Of a stretch of DNA of 64,000 nt, positions 8,326 through 16,374 are shown piece after piece. The position numbers and the translations under genes were made by a program. Numbering within the stretch: position 1 is the stretch's first letter; each line of letters starts with the position of its first letter. The stretch comes from PALSA-607 sp036501485 (GTDB taxonomy: Bacteria; Actinomycetota; Actinomycetes; Acidothermales; Acidothermaceae): NCBI GenBank assembly GCA_036501485.1, contig DASYAG010000126.1, positions 62,001-126,000 on the forward strand. Reading direction: 5' to 3'. Below the pieces are notes generated by a model, which saw only the letters and a program-made list of their open reading frames with translations, was not told the origin of the DNA and did not search any database.

Positions 8326-8936
8326 GAGGTCTCCTCCCGCGCGGGCGAGAACGCCGGCACGTCTGTTTTCGAAAAGTCAGTGTCAAAAAGGTCGGTGTCA
8401 GAAAGGTCAGGTGAGCGCCGCAGTTTCGCCAGCGCCTTTGACGACGTACTTTTTACGGTGCCGACGGACACGCCGACATGCGCGGCGACCTCGGCTTCAC
8501 TCAGGTCGACGTAGTAGCGCAAGACCACGATCGTTCGTTCGCGACGTGTCAGCTGCGTTAGAGCCGCAGCAAGCGCCGTCCGCTCAGCTATTGCTTTGCC
8601 GTGGTCGGGCACGGCGCCGTTCTCGGGTAGTTGTTCGGTCGGGCGCTCACGCCAAGGCGCTCTGCGCCACCAGTCGATATAGCTGTTCACCATGACCCGA
8701 CGCGCGTAGGCCTCCGCGTCGTCGAACCGCACCCGGCGCCACGCGGCGAACGTCTTCGCGTACGCGAGCTGGGTGAGGTCTTGAGCCTGCTCCCGATGTG
8801 ACGTGAGCAACCAGGCCGTCCGCAGCAGGCGTGCGGACGACTCGGTCACGAACCGGGTGAATTGGTCCGTCGCTGCCACCGAGCTGGTCTGCCCGGCGGC
8901 GTCGAGTTCGTCGGGCCGCTCCATCGATGTCGTCAC
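8322..8936 (-). CDS. ECF sigma factor, SigE family (sigma-70 region 2 and 4)
   Basis: About 204 residues. Region 2 reads LLRTAWLLTSHREQAQDLTQLAYAKTF and region 4 includes LTRRERTIVVLRYYVDLSEAEVAAHVGVSVGTVKS, both typical of the actinobacterial SigE (TIGR02983-like) ECF group. It should direct RNA polymerase to stress-type promoters. The C-terminal tail carries a short internal repeat, DLSDTDLFDTDFSKTD, which looks like recent microduplication. The start is uncertain: TTG at 8945, GTG at 8936 and ATG at 8924 are all in frame, and GTG has the best purine-rich upstream sequence. It is coupled to the membrane partner by an ATGA overlap. Confidence 0.82.
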   Translation of the reverse strand: MTTSMERPDELDAAGQTSSVAATDQFTRFVTESSARLLRTAWLLTSHREQAQDLTQLAYAKTFAAWRRVRFDDAEAYARRVMVNSYIDWWRRAPWRERPTEQLPENGAVPDHGKAIAERTALAAALTQLTRRERTIVVLRYYVDLSEAEVAAHVGVSVGTVKSTSSKALAKLRRSPDLSDTDLFDTDFSKTDVPAFSPAREETS

Positions 8937-9037
8937 ACCCCGCAATACGGACCGGTGCCCAGATGGGTTGCCGTCGTCGTCCCACTCTCTCCTACCGATC
9001 GCAGGCCCACCGACCGCCGAGCGAGTAGCGTCGAGGT

Positions 9038-9103
9038 ATGGGTTTGTGGTTTGCGATGGCGCTGGTCCGCTTCTTCCTGCGCGTCGCGAGGCGTAGGCGC
9101 TGA
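9038..9103 (+). CDS. Possible 21-residue membrane peptide
   Basis: This ORF encodes a hydrophobic stretch followed by a basic tail (MGLWFAMALVRF, then RVARRRR), the profile of a small membrane peptide. A GAGGT sequence abuts the ATG, and a TAGCGT box lies 7 nt upstream, so it could be leaderless. It fills otherwise empty sequence between the sigma factor promoter and the next gene. Evidence is compositional only. Confidence 0.25.
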   Translation: MGLWFAMALVRFFLRVARRRR

Positions 9104-9174
9104 CCCCTAGTACGCCGCTCGGGTAAGCCGTAACCTCGGCTCACCTCTGAGGTTCGCCCTGAAAGGCGGCGCAC

Positions 9175-9768
9175 ATGTTTGTTCAGATCATCCAGGGCAC
9201 GGTGACCGATCCTGACGCTTTACAGCGGTCGGTTGAGCGGTGGCGCAAGGAGATCAAGCCTGGCGCGCACGGTTACTTAGGTTCGACCGGCGGGGTCACG
9301 CCTGACGGGCGAGGCATCACGATGGTCCGCTTCGAGTCTGAGGCCGACGCCCAAGCCAACAGCGATCGCCCTGAGCAGAGCGCGTGGTGGAACGAAGCCT
9401 CGAAAGCGTTCGGCGACGACATAACGTTCCACAACAGCAGCGAGATGGAGATACTTCTCGGTGGCGGTGACGACTCCGCGGGCTTCGTGCAGGTGCTGCA
9501 AGGACGCACGAACGACGAAGCGCAGATGCGCACAACCGGTCGCGAGATTCAAGACAGGTTGCACGCACTTCGTCCAGACATTCTTGGCGTCGTTGTCGCG
9601 TTTCACGGTGATGGGGGCTTCACGCAGGCGATCTACTTCAGCTCCGAGGAAGCGGCTCGTGCTAGCGAGAAAGCCCTCGGGAACGATTCCGAGTTGAGTC
9701 AACGTTTGCGCGCCACGATCGAAGGCGACCTTACGTTCTTCGACCTCAAAGAGCCCGACTTCGACTGA
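9175..9768 (+). CDS. Protein with two tandem dimeric alpha-beta-barrel (ABM-like) domains
   Basis: A 197-residue cytoplasmic protein made of two similar halves. Residues 1-95 open with MFVQIIQGTVTDPDAL, and residues 103-197 open with GFVQVLQGRTNDEAQM. Each half has the beta-alpha-beta-beta pattern of the ferredoxin-like dimeric barrel family, which includes antibiotic monooxygenase-like (ABM) and stress-response proteins, so the gene probably encodes a built-in dimer. No cofactor or catalytic residue can be identified. An AAAGGCGG ribosome-binding site precedes the ATG. Function unknown. It is convergent with the amylosucrase gene, with about 28 nt between. Confidence 0.6.
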   Translation: MFVQIIQGTVTDPDALQRSVERWRKEIKPGAHGYLGSTGGVTPDGRGITMVRFESEADAQANSDRPEQSAWWNEASKAFGDDITFHNSSEMEILLGGGDDSAGFVQVLQGRTNDEAQMRTTGREIQDRLHALRPDILGVVVAFHGDGGFTQAIYFSSEEAARASEKALGNDSELSQRLRATIEGDLTFFDLKEPDFD

Positions 9769-9796
9769 CCGCGATGCTCTCCGGCAGCTGACCCGT

Positions 9797-11713
9797 TCAG
9801 GTGCCGGAGAGCCATCCAAATCCCCACGGCGCGAGCTGGATCCGGCCCGCGTCGATGCCCAATACCCCGGTGGTCGAATGCACGTGGCGTGGTGCGTGCA
9901 GCCCGGCGCGTTTCACAACGTCAGCGTCGATGTCTTGCGTGAGGTCGCTGAAATTCGTCAGCGCAAGAAACGGGGCGCTGCGCGGATGCGCCCGCCGATA
10001 AGCGAGCACGCTGCTGTTCTCCGTCGGCATGATCTCCGTCTCGCCTCCCGATCGCAGCGCGAGCAACGATCGGCGTGCATCCACCAACCGGCGGACTGCG
10101 GAGAAAGCCTTTCCCTCCGGCGTATTTGGGTCGTTCCGGCGATCAGCGGCGGCCCAGTCCATCGGTGGCCGGTGCATCCACCGGTTGTCATCGGCGTGCG
10201 CCAGATCGTCGGCCCATTGCGGGTCATTGCGCAGCGCGAGCTCGTCGCCCATGTAGATCAGCGGGATACCGCCGAAGGAGAACACCACGGCGTACATCGA
10301 CTCGAGACGTCGCAACCCAAGCGTGAGTTCGTGCTGATTGCCCGAAGACAACGCACTCTCGATGCCGCACAATGACGCCGCACTACCGCTGATCCGGGCG
10401 TCTCCGGTGGCCTCGTTCTCTTGGAACAGCGAACCGCGCGCGAACGAGCCGGCGAAGCGCCCGCTGTAGTAGTCGTTGAGGAAACGGCGGTGGCTGAAGC
10501 CATCGAGCTCGACCGCCCCGGCGTCCTCATCGGATACCGCCCACCCGATGTCGTCATGGCACCGCACGTACGTCACCCACGATGTCGATTGCGGCGCGGG
10601 ACGGCGGCGCGACAAGGCCTGTTCGGCGAGGCGGACGTCGCGGCTGGCCAGCGTCGACCACAGCATCACCATGAGCTGGTTGTCGTAGGCCAGATCGCAC
10701 TCGGGCTGGTACCTGTCGTGCGCGCCGAGATACTGCACGAGCATGTCGGGGCTGACAATCGCCTCGGCCTTCAGTGCCAGACCTGGCGCAGCGAGGCCAG
10801 TGAGCGCACGGAACGCCTGAACCAGTAGATGGGCTTCTGGCTGGTTCTGGCAGTCGGTACCCAGCCGCTTCCAGAGGAACGGAACAGCGTCGAGTCGCAA
10901 CACGTCGATGCCGCGATTCGCCAGGGCGAACATGGTGCCGAGCATCGCCCGAAACACCGTCGGATTCGCGTAGTTGAGGTCCCACTGGAACTCGTGAAAC
11001 GTCGTCCAAACCCAGCCGAGCCCTTCGACCTCGGTGAAGCTGCCAGGCGCCATGTCGGGGAAGACCTCGGGCAGCGTGCGTTCATAGGCGTCGGGCAGCG
11101 TCCGGTCTGGAAAGACGAGGTAGCAGTCGCGGTAGACCGGATCGCCCGCAAGAGCTTGCTGCGCCCACCTATGCTCGCGCGCGGTGTGGTTCACGACCAG
11201 GTCGATGCACAACGCGATGCCTCGGTCGTGCAGATCGTCGGCAAGCGCCTGCAGATCGGCCATCGTGCCGACGCGCGGATCGACTTCGTCATAGTCCTGC
11301 ACCGCGTAGCCGCCGTCGTTCTCACCGGCCCGCGGCTTGAGCAACGGCATCAGGTGCAGGTACGTCACCCCGAGTTCGACCAGGTAGTCGAGGTGTTGGG
11401 CCACGCCCTCGAGCGACCCGGCGAACCGATCGGCGTACGCGACGTAACCGATCATGCGAGAGCGCTGAAACCATGCCTGGTCGATCTCGCGCCGCCGGTC
11501 GACGACGCGAAGCTTCTCCGGCCGTGCCGCCGCAGCATCGATCGCGTCGGACACAAGGTCGTTCACGAGTTCGTCGACGTCGACAACGTCGCCGTACAGC
11601 GCTTCGAGCGGTTCGCGGATGTCGAAGACGGCCTGCTCGAGGCGGGCCAGAAACGCGTCAGCCTCCCGCGCACCAAGACGTTCACGCGCCAGGCTCTCGA
11701 TCACGACAGCCAC
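9797..11713 (-). CDS. Amylosucrase (GH13, sucrose glucosyltransferase)
   Basis: A 638-residue alpha-amylase superfamily enzyme with the amylosucrase layout: an N-terminal helical domain (about 1-85), a catalytic barrel and a C-terminal beta domain. Conserved regions are visible: CIDLVVNHTA near 169, GIDVLRLDAVPF with the nucleophile Asp275, LKAEAIVSP with the acid/base Glu317, and RCHDDIGW with the stabiliser Asp387. Amylosucrase builds alpha-1,4-glucan from sucrose and releases fructose; trehalose synthase is less likely because of the N-terminal domain and the HDDIGW box. No signal peptide, so it is probably cytoplasmic. The start is GTG 11713, or GTG 11704 if the transcript is leaderless (TACGGT box 7 nt before). 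A conserved 75-bp element lies immediately upstream. Confidence 0.85.
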   Translation of the reverse strand: MAVVIESLARERLGAREADAFLARLEQAVFDIREPLEALYGDVVDVDELVNDLVSDAIDAAAARPEKLRVVDRRREIDQAWFQRSRMIGYVAYADRFAGSLEGVAQHLDYLVELGVTYLHLMPLLKPRAGENDGGYAVQDYDEVDPRVGTMADLQALADDLHDRGIALCIDLVVNHTAREHRWAQQALAGDPVYRDCYLVFPDRTLPDAYERTLPEVFPDMAPGSFTEVEGLGWVWTTFHEFQWDLNYANPTVFRAMLGTMFALANRGIDVLRLDAVPFLWKRLGTDCQNQPEAHLLVQAFRALTGLAAPGLALKAEAIVSPDMLVQYLGAHDRYQPECDLAYDNQLMVMLWSTLASRDVRLAEQALSRRRPAPQSTSWVTYVRCHDDIGWAVSDEDAGAVELDGFSHRRFLNDYYSGRFAGSFARGSLFQENEATGDARISGSAASLCGIESALSSGNQHELTLGLRRLESMYAVVFSFGGIPLIYMGDELALRNDPQWADDLAHADDNRWMHRPPMDWAAADRRNDPNTPEGKAFSAVRRLVDARRSLLALRSGGETEIMPTENSSVLAYRRAHPRSAPFLALTNFSDLTQDIDADVVKRAGLHAPRHVHSTTGVLGIDAGRIQLAPWGFGWLSGT

Positions 11714-11736
11714 CGTAGTGGCTCACTCGCCCCGCA

Positions 11737-11811
11737 GGTTGATCACGTAAGGGGGGTCTCGGGGCCCCTCAACAGGTAGGCGTACCTGTGGAGGTGACGG
11801 TTCGCCTAGCG
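11737..11811 (-). repeat. 75-bp conserved element, copy A, upstream of amylosucrase
   Basis: On the minus strand it starts CGCTAGGCGAACC and ends CCCCTTACGTGATCAACC. It matches copy B at 63378-63452 without gaps over 75 bp, with roughly 80% of positions identical by eye. Its core dyad ACAGGTA-CGCC-TACCTGT (11772-11789) becomes ACAGGTG-CGCC-CACCTGT in copy B, a paired A-T to G-C change. The loop CGCC could also pair with GGCG near the 5' end. It ends 23 nt before the amylosucrase GTG, and its 5' end contains the stop codon of the upstream MFS gene. It could be a regulatory DNA element or a structured leader. Confidence 0.7.
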
Positions 11812-13284
11812 AGACAGGTGCGAGGGTGGGGACGGCGAGGTGCGCAGCGAGGCCACGACCGCAGCCGTCGCGGCGACGACTGCGAGGACAACCACGCAGG
11901 CCTGAAAGCCAACCGTCACCACGTGGGGCGACGCGTGTAGCCGTTCGGCCTGCCGCAACCCAAGCACCAGCCCGGTGACCGCGACGCCGATCGCAGTACC
12001 GAGACCGCGGGTCAGGTTGAGGATGCCGCCCGCCATCCCCGAATGCTCACGCGGCGCGGCCGCCATGATGGCCGCGTTGTTCGCGGGCGTGAATAGGCCA
12101 AGCCCCACACCGATGGCAGCGAGAAGCACGACGATCGCAACCGACGACCCGTCAGCGAACGCGAGCGCACCGAGCGATACGACGACGAGCAGCATGCCAG
12201 TCACCGTCGGGATCCGAGCGCCGATCCGATCGCGCGCGCGGCCAGCGAACGGCGCCACGATCGCGAGCGCGATCGGCAACACCCCGAGTTCTAGGCCGGC
12301 GCGCGTCGCCGACAGCCCCTGCGCATGCTCAAGAAAGAAGGGGACGACGAAGAGCACCGCGAACAACACCAGGTAGCTGAGTAAGCCCGACGCGATGCCT
12401 GCGGTGAAGTCGAGGTTGCGAAAAAGTCGAAGATCGATCATCGGCGCGCTCGTATGCCGCTCGCGCCGGATGAAAACGCCAATAAGAACCGCAGCAGTTA
12501 CAAGCAGCAGCAGCGGCGCTGCCAGCCCTGAGTCGCCGGCCAAGTTGAGCGCCAGCAGAAGGGCGACGACTGCGGGGGCGAAGAGTCCCAGGCCCACCCA
12601 ATCGAATCGCACCCGCGGCGCGAGATCACGCGAGCGCGGCAGCAGGAACCACGCGAGCACGAGACCGACGACCCCGACCGGACCGTTCAAGAAGAAGATC
12701 CACCGCCACCCTGCGATGCCGATCAGCAAGCCACCGACGGTCGGTCCGAGCGCGAGACCGATCGCTTGCGCCGCACCTTGGATGCCAATCGCTCGACCTA
12801 GGCTGGCCTTCGGTATCGCCGTGGCGATCAGCGCAACCGAGTTGGCTTGCAGCATCGCCGCGCCAAGCGCTTGCACAACACGGAACCCGATGAGCACGCC
12901 GAGGGTGGGCGAGAGTCCGCAGCCGACTGACGCAAGGGTGAAGATCGCGAAGCCGTAGGTATAGAGCAGCTTTCGGCCGATCATGTCGGCGAGCCGGCCT
13001 ACTGCCGTCACGCTCGCAATCAGCACGAGCAAGTAACTCAGTGCGACCCACTCGACGCTTGCGAGGCTGGCGTGAAACTGCTGCTGCAATGTCGGCAGCG
13101 CAAGCGTGACGATCGATGCGTCGAGTTGCCCGAGGAACGCGCCGATACTGACGGTGATAACGACGAGCCATGGGGCATTGGGCCAATTCCGAATCGCTGC
13201 AGGCCGGCGGGGCTCGACGACCAGCCGCTGCCAGCCGCGCGGCTGATCATCGGTGCCGCTTCCCGTCACGACTTCAAAGTACAC
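11806..13284 (-). CDS. MFS drug exporter, DHA2 (14-TMS) type
   Basis: A roughly 490-residue membrane transporter with about 14 TMS. TMS1 contains LGQLDASIVTLALPTL (DHA2 motif), motif A is GRLADMIGRKLLY, and an antiporter-type motif GLALGPTVGGLL follows. It probably expels hydrophobic drugs or metabolites. The long start at 13284 (ATG) and a GTG at about 13269 are both possible. It is divergent from a MarR gene at 13327, with operator-like repeats between, so MarR control is likely. The stop codon lies within the conserved 75-bp element that precedes amylosucrase, leaving no room for a separate terminator. Confidence 0.87.
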   Translation of the reverse strand: MYFEVVTGSGTDDQPRGWQRLVVEPRRPAAIRNWPNAPWLVVITVSIGAFLGQLDASIVTLALPTLQQQFHASLASVEWVALSYLLVLIASVTAVGRLADMIGRKLLYTYGFAIFTLASVGCGLSPTLGVLIGFRVVQALGAAMLQANSVALIATAIPKASLGRAIGIQGAAQAIGLALGPTVGGLLIGIAGWRWIFFLNGPVGVVGLVLAWFLLPRSRDLAPRVRFDWVGLGLFAPAVVALLLALNLAGDSGLAAPLLLLVTAAVLIGVFIRRERHTSAPMIDLRLFRNLDFTAGIASGLLSYLVLFAVLFVVPFFLEHAQGLSATRAGLELGVLPIALAIVAPFAGRARDRIGARIPTVTGMLLVVVSLGALAFADGSSVAIVVLLAAIGVGLGLFTPANNAAIMAAAPREHSGMAGGILNLTRGLGTAIGVAVTGLVLGLRQAERLHASPHVVTVGFQACVVVLAVVAATAAVVASLRTSPSPPSHLSR

Positions 13285-13290
13285 CGGTTA

Positions 13291-13320
13291 CCGAATATTT
13301 CGGAATACGATGTATACGAT
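13291..13320. promoter_or_regulatory. Putative MarR operator region
   Basis: Between the divergent MFS and MarR genes lie an inverted repeat CCGAA-TAT-TTCGG (13291-13303) and a direct repeat ATACGAT-GT-ATACGAT (13305-13320) that contains the palindrome GTATAC. Either could bind the MarR protein. The AT-rich stretch also fits -10 elements for both directions. Confidence 0.5.
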
Positions 13321-13326
13321 GGGCGG

Positions 13327-13791
13327 ATGCCTCAACCTGACACCCAGCCTCCGAGCGACGCCGAGGCGTTGACCGACGTGGTAAACCGCCTGCGTCGGGT
13401 TCTGCGGGCCGGCATCCGTACTGACTATCCGTGGGAAACACTGCCCATGGCGCAGATCGAGTTGCTGCAGTGCGTACGCGACCACGAGCCGACCGGCATC
13501 AGAATCGGTGAAATCTGCACCACGCTGCACCTCGCGCCCGCAACGACGAGCGGGCTGGTGCAGCAACTCGTCGAGGCTGGGACAGCAACGCGAGATCCGG
13601 ATCCTGCCGATCGACGCGTCGCCATCGTGCGACTGACGAAGGCCGGACGACGACAGCTACAGGATTGGCAGAAAGCCCACGAGCGGCGACTCGGCGCTGC
13701 CCTGGCGCAACTGTCCGTCGCACAGCGGGCGGCGGTACGCGCCGCCGTCCCCGCCTTGACCGTTTTGGTTGACAGGCTCAGCCAGAGCTGA
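13327..13791 (+). CDS. MarR-family regulator, probable controller of the divergent MFS gene
   Basis: A 154-residue winged-helix protein. The recognition region reads IRIGEICTTLHLAPATTSGLVQQLVEAGTATRDPDPADRR, including the MarR wing signature DPADRRVAIVRLT. The ATG at 13327 places the protein just after the operator-like repeats; a longer in-frame ORF back to 13072 is antisense to the exporter and is rejected. MarR proteins usually repress a neighbouring efflux gene and release DNA on binding phenolic ligands. No cysteine-based redox switch is evident in the helix region. A single Cys sits near residue 40 and another in GEICTTL. Confidence 0.85.
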   Translation: MPQPDTQPPSDAEALTDVVNRLRRVLRAGIRTDYPWETLPMAQIELLQCVRDHEPTGIRIGEICTTLHLAPATTSGLVQQLVEAGTATRDPDPADRRVAIVRLTKAGRRQLQDWQKAHERRLGAALAQLSVAQRAAVRAAVPALTVLVDRLSQS

Positions 13792-13809
13792 CGGTCACCA
13801 CACCAACTC

Positions 13810-14178
13810 TCACCCGAGCGCAATCCATAGGCCGAGGGCGGCCGCCGCGAGGCCGATCGCCAGAGTGGCCAGCACGTTGATCGCAGCCTCGACCAAAGCA
13901 CCTGTTTCGGTGAGCGCGACCGTCTCCCACATCCAGGTCGAGAACGTCGTGAAGCCCGCGCAGAAACCGCTGCCGATGATGATGGCGGCGGTCATGGAAA
14001 GCCCGTGATGCGCAGCCAGGCCTGTCGTTAGCCCGAGAACGAACGAGCCAACGACATTAATGGTCACCGTGCCCCACGGAAACACGCTGTGGTGTCGGTG
14101 GGAGATGACCTGGTCGGCGACATATCGGCACGCCGCACCCACACCTGCCACGGCAGCGACCGCCAGGGCAAGCAGCAT
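13810..14178 (-). CDS. crcB: Fluoride channel subunit CrcB/Fluc (second of pair)
   Basis: A 122-residue protein with four TMS. It contains GAACRYVADQ in TMS1, the GTVTINVVGSFVLG segment with the channel Asn, and GFCAGFTTFSTWMWE with the Phe-box and the Na+ site region, all hallmarks of the Fluc family. The ATG at 14178 overlaps the upstream crcB stop in the pattern TGATG, so the pair is translationally coupled. The paired-gene arrangement implies a heterodimeric fluoride channel. The longer in-frame start at 14223 would overlap crcB-1 by 46 nt and is less likely. Expression should respond to fluoride through the riboswitch at 14674-14727. Confidence 0.9.
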   Translation of the reverse strand: MLLALAVAAVAGVGAACRYVADQVISHRHHSVFPWGTVTINVVGSFVLGLTTGLAAHHGLSMTAAIIIGSGFCAGFTTFSTWMWETVALTETGALVEAAINVLATLAIGLAAAALGLWIALG

Positions 14179-14648
14179 CAGCGGCGTCCGACCGCGGGGA
14201 GGGCGCTGATCGCGCGCCCACATGCGAGCCCTAGCAGCGCCGCGGCCAGACCACCGAAGAGACTGCCGAAGGTGTAAGCGATCGCCACGACCGGATGACC
14301 GTGCGCGAGCAGGTGATCAGTGGCGGTCGCCAATGAGGAAAACGTGGTGAACGCACCGATGAATCCGGTGCCGAAGGCTGGTCGGGCATACCGGTTCGGC
14401 GGAAACACCTCGAGGAGCAACACGAGCAGCAGAGCGAGCGCGAAGGCGCCGGAAAGGTTGATGACAAAGATGTCCCACGGGAAACCGTCACTACGCGGCG
14501 GGGCAGCACGCCCTATGCCGTAGCGGGCCAAGCCTCCGAGCACACCTCCGATGAAGACGACTAAGAGGACGCCGGGTGCCAGGCGGGGCCAGCGTGACGC
14601 GTAGTCGTTCTCGGGCTCGACGTCGGGGTCGATCGGCAGGTCGTGCAC
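14178..14648 (-). CDS. crcB: Fluoride channel subunit CrcB/Fluc (first of pair)
   Basis: A 156-residue four-TMS protein with GVLGGLARYGIGR in TMS1, GFPWDIFVINLSGAFALA in TMS2 and GTGFIGAFTTFSSLATAT in TMS3, the Fluc signatures. An acidic N-terminal tail of about 25 residues precedes TMS1. The GTG at 14648 is chosen because AGAGGTAG stands 7 nt upstream. The longer frame from the ATG at 14684 would begin inside the fluoride riboswitch aptamer and is almost certainly wrong. It forms an operon with the second crcB gene through a TGATG overlap. Function: passive export of fluoride across the membrane, known for this family. Confidence 0.92.
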   Translation of the reverse strand: MHDLPIDPDVEPENDYASRWPRLAPGVLLVVFIGGVLGGLARYGIGRAAPPRSDGFPWDIFVINLSGAFALALLLVLLLEVFPPNRYARPAFGTGFIGAFTTFSSLATATDHLLAHGHPVVAIAYTFGSLFGGLAAALLGLACGRAISALPAVGRR

Positions 14649-14673
14649 GCGTGCCCTACCTCTGGGTGGAGAA

Positions 14674-14727
14674 GTAGGAGCCATCGGCCAGGTGGCGGTT
14701 CGACAAGCGGGCGAGCTCCATCGCCGG
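14674..14727 (-). promoter_or_regulatory. Fluoride riboswitch (crcB motif)
   Basis: On the minus strand the leader starts GGCGATGGAGCTCGCC and ends AACCGCC, ACCT, GGCCGATGGCTCCTAC. It matches the crcB-motif consensus: P1 is GGCGA/TCGCC, the small hairpin is GCC-ACCT-GGC, and the pseudoknot pairs loop bases GGAGC (in P1) with GCTCC near the 3' end. The only visible departure is GGCCGATGG where GGCUGATGG is usual. The aptamer overlaps the first possible ATG of the crcB frame. The real GTG with its ribosome-binding site lies 25 nt past the aptamer, so control of translation initiation or of termination is plausible. Confidence 0.92.
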
Positions 14728-14816
14728 ACACACTTTATCCGGCGCAGCGGTCACCCCAGCGGTCGCGCCCGGCGTTAGGGTGAGCCACCCGTATGCGCAG
14801 GCGCGTCCAGGATATA

Positions 14817-14830
14817 TGTTAACGCTCTCA
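14817..14830 (+). promoter_or_regulatory. Putative arabinose operator before araA
   Basis: TGTTAACGCTCTCA lies 23 nt before the araA ATG. It nearly matches TGTTAACGCTATCA upstream of the arabinofuranosidase gene and resembles TGTTAGCGTGAACA and TGTTAGCGTGCACA upstream of the sugar importer. The shared form, TGTTARCG followed by a weakly symmetrical half, suits a LacI-family dimer. Confidence 0.6.
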
Positions 14831-14853
14831 TATTCTGTTTTCGAAGGTCGAGA

Positions 14854-16374
14854 ATGCCCGAAGGGTTGGATATGCCTAGGCAGCAGGGCGAGTTGTGGTT
14901 CCTGACGGGGAGTCAGGATCTGTACGGCGACGAGACGCTGGCTCAGGTCGCCGCGCACTCGCAGCAAATCGCCGCCGGCCTCGACGGGTCGGGTCTAATC
15001 CCGCTGCCAATCGTCTGGAAGCCAGTACTGACTAGCGCGGAGGCGATCCGCAACACGTGCATCGCCGCCACGGCGGATCCGCGTTGCGTCGGTGTCATCA
15101 CCTGGATGCACACCTTCTCTCCAGCGAAGGCCTGGATCGCCGGCCTCGACGCGCTCCGCAAGCCATTACTGCACTTCCACACGCAGATCAACATGGCACT
15201 TCCCTGGGCTGAGATCGACATGGACTTCATGAATCTGAACCAGGCGGCCCACGGCGATCGCGAGTTCGGGTTCATCGAGACCCGCATGAGGTTGCGTCGC
15301 AAGACCGTCGTCGGCCACTGGTCGGATACGCACGCCGTTAGCCGAGTCGCCGACTGGGCCAGGGCCGCGCTCGGATGGCAGGCGGCACACGACATGCGAC
15401 TCGTCAGATTCGGCGACAACATGCGCGACGTGGCCGTCACCGAAGGCGACAAGGTCGAGGCACAGCTCCAGCTTGGGATATCGGTCAACACGTACAGCGT
15501 TAACGACCTCGTCGCGGTCGTCGACGCCGTTACAGACTCCGAGGTTGATGCCCTCGTCGCTGACTACGAGGCTTCGTACACGGTGGCGCCGTCGCTCCTG
15601 GCGGGGGGCGCGCAAGGCGACTCGCTGCGATATGCGGCCCGCATTGAAGCGGGTCTGCGCAAGTTCCTCGAGGATGGCGGCTTTACCGCGTTCACAACGA
15701 ACTTCGAGGACCTCGGCGGCCTGCGACAACTGCCGGGCCTCGCTGTCCAGCGACTCATGGCGGACGGTTACGGATTCGGCGGCGAGGGCGACTGGAAGAC
15801 GGCATCACTGGTCCGGCTCATCAAGGTGATGTCGGCCGGTCTCGAGGGTGGCACGTCGTTCATGGAGGACTACACCTACCACCTCGGGCCCGGAGAGCCG
15901 AAGATCCTCGGCGCCCACATGCTGGAGGTCTGCCCCACGATCAGCGACGCAACGCCGAGCTGCGAGATTCACCCACTCGGGATCGGCGGCCGGGAAGATC
16001 CCGTTCGGCTGGTCTTTCGCGCGAAGCCAGCAACTGGCTTCGTGGTAGGCCTGATCGATCTCGGCGACCGGTTCCGCTTCGTCGCCAATGACATAGAGAT
16101 CGTCGAACCCGACGAGCCGCTGCCACGGCTGCCCGTGGCCTGCGCGGTGTGGCGCCCGGAGCCCAGCCTCGCGACGTCCGCTGAAGCGTGGCTCACCGCT
16201 GGCGGCCCGCACCACACAGCACTGACCACGGCGCTCAGCTTCGACACCCTCGCCGACTTCGCACAGATTGCGAACGTCGAACTGCTGCGTATCGACGCCG
16301 ACACCACCATGCGCGATTTCGTCAACGAGGTGCGCTGGAATCAGGTCTACTACCGCGTGGCGGGCGGCCTGTAA
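14854..16374 (+). CDS. araA: L-arabinose isomerase
   Basis: A 506-residue protein that aligns along its length with L-arabinose isomerase, which converts L-arabinose to L-ribulose in the cytoplasm. It opens with LWFLTGSQDLYG, the family N-terminal signature. Metal/catalytic residues fit at Glu311 (GGEGDWKTA), Glu338 (SFMEDYTYHL), His355 (GAHMLEVCP) and His454 (GGPHHT). A GAAGGTCGAG purine tract precedes the ATG at 14854; a second ATG at 14872 is possible. No araB or araD follows, so those steps must be encoded elsewhere. The operator-like site at 14817 suggests control shared with the arabinofuranosidase and importer. Confidence 0.95.
   Translation: MPEGLDMPRQQGELWFLTGSQDLYGDETLAQVAAHSQQIAAGLDGSGLIPLPIVWKPVLTSAEAIRNTCIAATADPRCVGVITWMHTFSPAKAWIAGLDALRKPLLHFHTQINMALPWAEIDMDFMNLNQAAHGDREFGFIETRMRLRRKTVVGHWSDTHAVSRVADWARAALGWQAAHDMRLVRFGDNMRDVAVTEGDKVEAQLQLGISVNTYSVNDLVAVVDAVTDSEVDALVADYEASYTVAPSLLAGGAQGDSLRYAARIEAGLRKFLEDGGFTAFTTNFEDLGGLRQLPGLAVQRLMADGYGFGGEGDWKTASLVRLIKVMSAGLEGGTSFMEDYTYHLGPGEPKILGAHMLEVCPTISDATPSCEIHPLGIGGREDPVRLVFRAKPATGFVVGLIDLGDRFRFVANDIEIVEPDEPLPRLPVACAVWRPEPSLATSAEAWLTAGGPHHTALTTALSFDTLADFAQIANVELLRIDADTTMRDFVNEVRWNQVYYRVAGGL

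Noticed and set aside
10829..11779. 316-residue plus-strand ORF
   Set aside because: Antisense to amylosucrase, which has all GH13 motifs. The ORF has Arg/Gln/Val-rich mirror composition and no recognisable domain.
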